Below are positions 60,548 through 64,000 of a stretch of DNA of 64,000 nucleotides, piece after piece. Location of the stretch: the NCBI RefSeq assembly GCF_040115645.1, contig NC_089542.1, positions 6,510,001-6,574,000 on the forward strand. Reading direction: 5' to 3'. The notes below the pieces were generated by a model. It had not been told where the DNA came from and ran no database searches. It was given only the letters and a program-made list of their open reading frames with translations. Each line of letters starts with the position of its first letter. Positions within the stretch are counted from its first letter, which is position 1. Both the position numbers and the translations under genes were made by a program. Origin of the DNA: Euwallacea fornicatus (Eukaryota; Arthropoda; Insecta; Coleoptera; Curculionidae).

Positions 60548-63500
60548 ATGTCGGACACGTCGGAGGAAATCTGTGAGAGACAATGTACCGATAAGGAGGG
60601 CGACAACGTTTGCAGGGATTTCGTTAGAGGAATTTGCGACAGGAAGTCTTGTAAATACAAACACGATAACGACATTCGGCCTCTCAATTTCTGTCATGAC
60701 TACCAGAATAATATTTGTCCTAGGTTGAATTGCAAGTAAGAATAAATTTGTTTTTAGAAGAATTTTTCCCCATTTTGCGGCATAATGCTGGATTGGTTTA
60801 ATTTTATGCAGAACTACACCGGCTGTATTTAGTTATTATTTCTTATATATTTTCATATCGCTTTCATCAGATAAAAAACGGATATTGTTACTCTATGAGC
60901 ACTTATGCACCTGCAGAGAGTAATTTTACAGCGACTGTCCAAAAATGGTTAAGTGTTTTATCCATTTATTTCATATGTTGAGTGACACTACACAACTGAA
61001 TGTCATTTTTGCTTAATTTCTTCAATTATGTGAACTATTTTGTGGCGACTTACACTCATTGACTATCGACCGGTAATCATGATTTGTAACCAATGGACTT
61101 ACCGTGAAACATATTTGTTTGTTAATTTCCATTTGTCATTGTATTATTTCATATTAATTGTACCTACTTCTGTGTAAACGCTAAAAATTCTAAATTTGAT
61201 CACCATGTCAACATTGCAATAAACGTTTATTTGACATTTAAAACACTTTAGTGCTGAGTAATCTGTGAATACTAACGATTACTTGAATAATAATTGACGT
61301 AAGTAGTTTTCTGATAAATTTCAGTAAATATGACATTAGCTCAGTGATGTTAAATTTCGGAAATATTCGAATGTTGCGAATGTATATGATACGGACAAAC
61401 TAAGGTTATTTTATTAGTTAAATCCAAAAAAGGGGGTTCTTTATGCCAACCATCCAGAATTACTTACACTTGCCAGTCGCGTGGCCGAATCTTAATCACT
61501 GCATTTTTCTTAAGTACTTCGGTACCAAATCTATCGTCCATGGACGGTGAAGTGGTTCTCTGTAGTATTACTTTTTTACTTCCAAAATGGAGAATCACTA
61601 CATGGCAATATTTACGGTCTACATCTTTATATCGTCTGCAAATCCAATATACTTAATTAGAGTTTCAAAAATTCAGTTGTCCTCATGACTTATCATAAAG
61701 ATCCAGTTATCAAGATAGGAAAGAAAAAATGAGCCTCTCGAAAATATTGTAATAGAAAAAGAAAGTAAGAAATAAGGTGGTTCATCAATATTATTTTCCT
61801 TATTAGTTGTTTTGCAAATATTTTTAAATGTATCTTTACTTATCTTATGTACCATACAGAATACAACAGCTGTGTATAATAGAGTAATAGAAATTATTAT
61901 AAACCCAACAACATACCTAATATGGGTAAATAGTAAATTCCCTTCAAATATTATACCTATTTCTAGGTATTGCTTGTCAGTCTCCTTAATTTCTGTCCAA
62001 ACTTTAAATATTTTCGCAGATTTATTCACTGCACTCCTGAGGAAGTGGAAGCATATAAACGCACGGGTGAAATGTCCAATCAGATATTAGCGGAAGCTAC
62101 CCGGAAAAGTCAACTTCCCGGAACTCCGCCAGTTTGTAACCAGTTCAAAAAGGGACTATGCCGGAGAACGCACTGTAAATTTCGGCATGTAACGCGTGAG
62201 CAGGAAGAACAGGAGATCCTGGAACTTATCCAAAATAATATACAAAGGAAACATCATTCTGGCATCATTCATGAATCTCATTCTGTTAATGGTGAGTCAT
62301 AGGTACATCTATTAAGTAGACTGCAATACCTTGAAGATCAGCATTATTCCGAAAATCCAAAAAATTAGACACCCTTATTTGTAATTTTTTAAAATTGGTT
62401 TGTCTGATTGATATGTGTTCTTGAAGCACTTTTTATGGCTCTACAGACAATTTTTATAATATTATATAAATATTTTGATTTATGAGTTCCATGATAAATG
62501 TGTTCCAAACATACCCAGTTCGATATATTTTAAATTGATGTCAATAATTATTAAAAATATGTAAGATCTGGTTTAACATAAATTTTGAAAAGGTTGTGAA
62601 ACATTGCATTTTCTGTGGCCAAACATAAGTCCAGATAAAAACTCGTAGAAATACTGGATGCTGTGGATTATAAAATGAGAAAAATCAAATATCTTTACAA
62701 TAGCTCTTTCTTGGTGTGGAATTTTGCAATATTTCGGTTTTTCTATTATAGAATCTGAGAGAATCTTCCCTACAGCCATCCTACGACGAAACGGTCCCAG
62801 TTATGACGACTACCAAGAAAGCGGCATTCCGTTGGCAAAACGTCGCCTCGTCGTCGCTGAAGAGATGCTCAATCGCGAAATTCAATTAGAGGCTGACCGG
62901 AACCGAAACCTCTTCAAAGGCTATTTCACTGGCAGTCCGCCCCTTGGAGTACTCGGTCGCGTGGATGCCCGCACTCTCATGCTTGAGGAGGAGAACAACC
63001 TGCTTCACAAAGAGGTGGCGCAGCTAAAGAAACAAGTGCAAGATTTGACGGCAACTAATGAGTTTTTGTTGGATCAAAATGCCACATTGCGGGTTACAAA
63101 CATTCAACAAAACGTGCCTGCTGTCACATTAACCAACAGTGCGCAGCCGCCCCAAGTTATCCGAACAGTAACAGCCAGCGTTGCCACTGTTCCTGTAAGT
63201 CTGGCGACCGTCACCACTGGAACTCCTGTGTCTGGCAATCCTGTATCCATTGCGGGGTGTCCTACTGTCAGCATAGCATCCCCTGCGCAGATTTTGGCTC
63301 CCAGTCAGCAAATATTAGTGACTACAAATCCCGGACAGTTGGCCTTGACCAATGCCTCGCAACAGCAGCAATTGTTGGCAAATACTGCTCAACAATTAAC
63401 AGTCGCCAATGTTGCCAACGTTTCTCCGCACTCACAGCAACAGCAACAGTTGGCTTTGGCGGCGAATACCACGCAACAATTGACGGTGGCAAATGTGCCT

Positions 63501-63689
63501 CCACAGCAATTGACATTAGCCAATACAAATTCGCAGCTGTTGCAGTCAAACTTGGCGGCAACCAATCAGATTACAGCCGCCATTAATACGTCACAGGCAA
63601 TTGCAATGTCGAATAATGGTGCGTCGACGCAGCCGATGGTGTCGTACCCAATCATGGCGCAGAATTTGAGCCATCCTCTGGCGCATTAA
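60548..63689 (+). CDS. zc3h10: CCCH zinc-finger protein ZC3H10-like
   Basis: RNA-binding CCCH protein; vertebrate ZC3H10 has been linked to microRNA processing and mitochondrial regulation. Exons: 60548-60735, 62020-62291 and 62752-63689, total 465 aa, somewhat longer than the human protein (about 434). Three CCCH fingers of form C-x7-C-x4-C-x3-H: VCRDFVRGICDRKSCKYKH, FCHDYQNNICPRLNCKFIH (split by intron 1) and VCNQFKKGLCRRTHCKFRH. Exon 3 begins with a conserved block (GPSYDDYQESGIPLAKRR), then a coiled coil (LEEENNLLHKEVAQLKKQV), then a long Thr/Val and Gln/Asn/Ala-rich low-complexity tail to SHPLAH. The start ATG has Kozak-like context (AAGCATGT). Intron 1 holds an opposite-strand gene. Confidence 0.92.
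61012..61205 (+). repeat. interspersed repeat, copy 2 (partner at 12042-12225)
   Basis: Same order of blocks as the 12-kb copy: TTAATTTCTTCAATTATG, ATTTTGTGG, CATATTAATTGTACC and TACTTCTGTGTAAACGCT. It lies in zc3h10 intron 1. Downstream, CTGTGAATACTAACGATTA (about 61262) also resembles CTGTGAAGACTAACGAATA (about 58977), hinting at a third partial copy. Confidence 0.45.
61464..62029 (-). CDS. unrecognised membrane-protein gene inside zc3h10 intron 1 (3' exons; 5' end unresolved)
   Basis: Two minus-strand coding blocks can be joined in phase. The first (61840 up to at least 62029) encodes KIFKVWTEIKETDKQYLEIG followed by a hydrophobic helix (RYVVGFIIISITLLYTAVVF) and ends at a donor, ATAA|GTAAAG. 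The second (61464-61651) encodes ICRRYKDVDRKYCHVVILHF, then a GSKKVILQRTTSPSMDDRFG block, and ends IKIRPRDWQV-TAA. The last block is charged and non-repetitive and reads like genuine protein. The acceptor is either ATTAAG at 61652, which fits the phase, or the better-looking TTGCAG at 61637, which does not. Upstream the frame runs antisense into zc3h10 exon 2, so the true start is unknown. I do not recognise the family. Confidence 0.4.
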
Positions 63690-64000
63690 CAGAGAATGGT
63701 GGTTTTGGTGCGTGTGCGCGAAGCGTGAGTCAATTATTTATGGCAAAGACAATATTCATGAGAAAAAAATTTGTGTTTTGTGAGGAAAGAAAGTTGATAT
63801 TATTGAACCGTAAAATAAACAACTATACGTGGCTTTCAACCAATATTTAAGCGATAAGTGAGTTCTGAACCTTTCGCAGTGCTACTGTGACGACTCAACC
63901 ACACATTTTTTTGTTTAAGTTCAAGGTATTTATTTAAGATGCGAACAGAGCTTATATATTATTTGGAATTGTGGAATATCGATTCATTTATGTGTGATTG
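63690..64000 (+). other. zc3h10 3' UTR and end of window
   Basis: No coding signal. AATAAA at 63814-63819 is a likely poly(A) signal, 125 bp past the stop codon. Confidence 0.55.

Noticed and set aside
63257..63586. 109-codon alternative-frame ORF and an antisense ORF within zc3h10 exon 3
   Set aside because: By-products of the Gln/Asn/Thr-rich repetitive coding tail.
1..64000. CRISPR arrays, operons, tRNA or rRNA genes
   Set aside because: The window is insect nuclear DNA; no spaced direct-repeat array, cloverleaf or rRNA core was seen by eye, although a tRNA scan could not be run.

Overview
The window is a piece of an AT-rich eukaryotic nuclear genome, almost certainly an insect and most likely a beetle. 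It has short GT-AG introns (about 50-75 bp in several genes), both insect bursicon subunits whose residues look coleopteran, and many decayed Tc1/mariner-type elements, including the DUF4817 helix-turn-helix transposases common in beetle genomes. The beetle call is an inference from remembered family resemblance, not a search.

Layout. (1) 1-19.6 kb is gene-poor: two long-TIR (terminal inverted repeat) elements (64-818 and 4592-5719), one dead Tc1-like transposase (about 10.8-11.8 kb) and one unrecognised 100-aa ORF (17857-18159, minus). (2) 19.67-53.19 kb holds nudC on the plus strand. Three exons lie at 19.67-20.30 kb and three at 52.64-53.19 kb, separated by one intron of 32,334 bp. That intron contains the 3' end of an opposite-strand gene for a single-pass membrane protein (21.50-22.26 kb), a possible tiny secreted-peptide gene (27.95-28.73 kb), and a graveyard of DNA transposons: several with very long TIRs, one complete 1,591-bp Tc1 element with Sleeping-Beauty-like IR/DR ends, and a nested set of three TIR termini around one deleted transposase. 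(3) 53.3-63.7 kb is a compact, gene-dense block: odr4 (minus), bursicon alpha (minus), swi5 (plus), bursicon beta (minus) and zc3h10 (plus), with an unrecognised membrane-protein gene on the minus strand inside zc3h10 intron 1.

How the genes relate. The two bursicon subunits form one heterodimeric cystine-knot hormone (cuticle tanning and wing expansion after ecdysis). Here they lie 3.1 kb apart on the same strand, each with its own TATA box, with swi5 on the other strand between them. nudC/odr4 and swi5/pburs are tail-to-tail pairs with 118 and 76 bp between stop codons. pburs/zc3h10 is a head-to-head pair with 263 bp between start codons. The other genes are housekeeping: dynein/NudC chaperone, ODR4 receptor trafficking, Swi5 recombination mediator, CCCH RNA-binding protein.

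All exon joins were read by eye from splice signals, reading phase and remembered family similarity. No alignment or transcript data were available.
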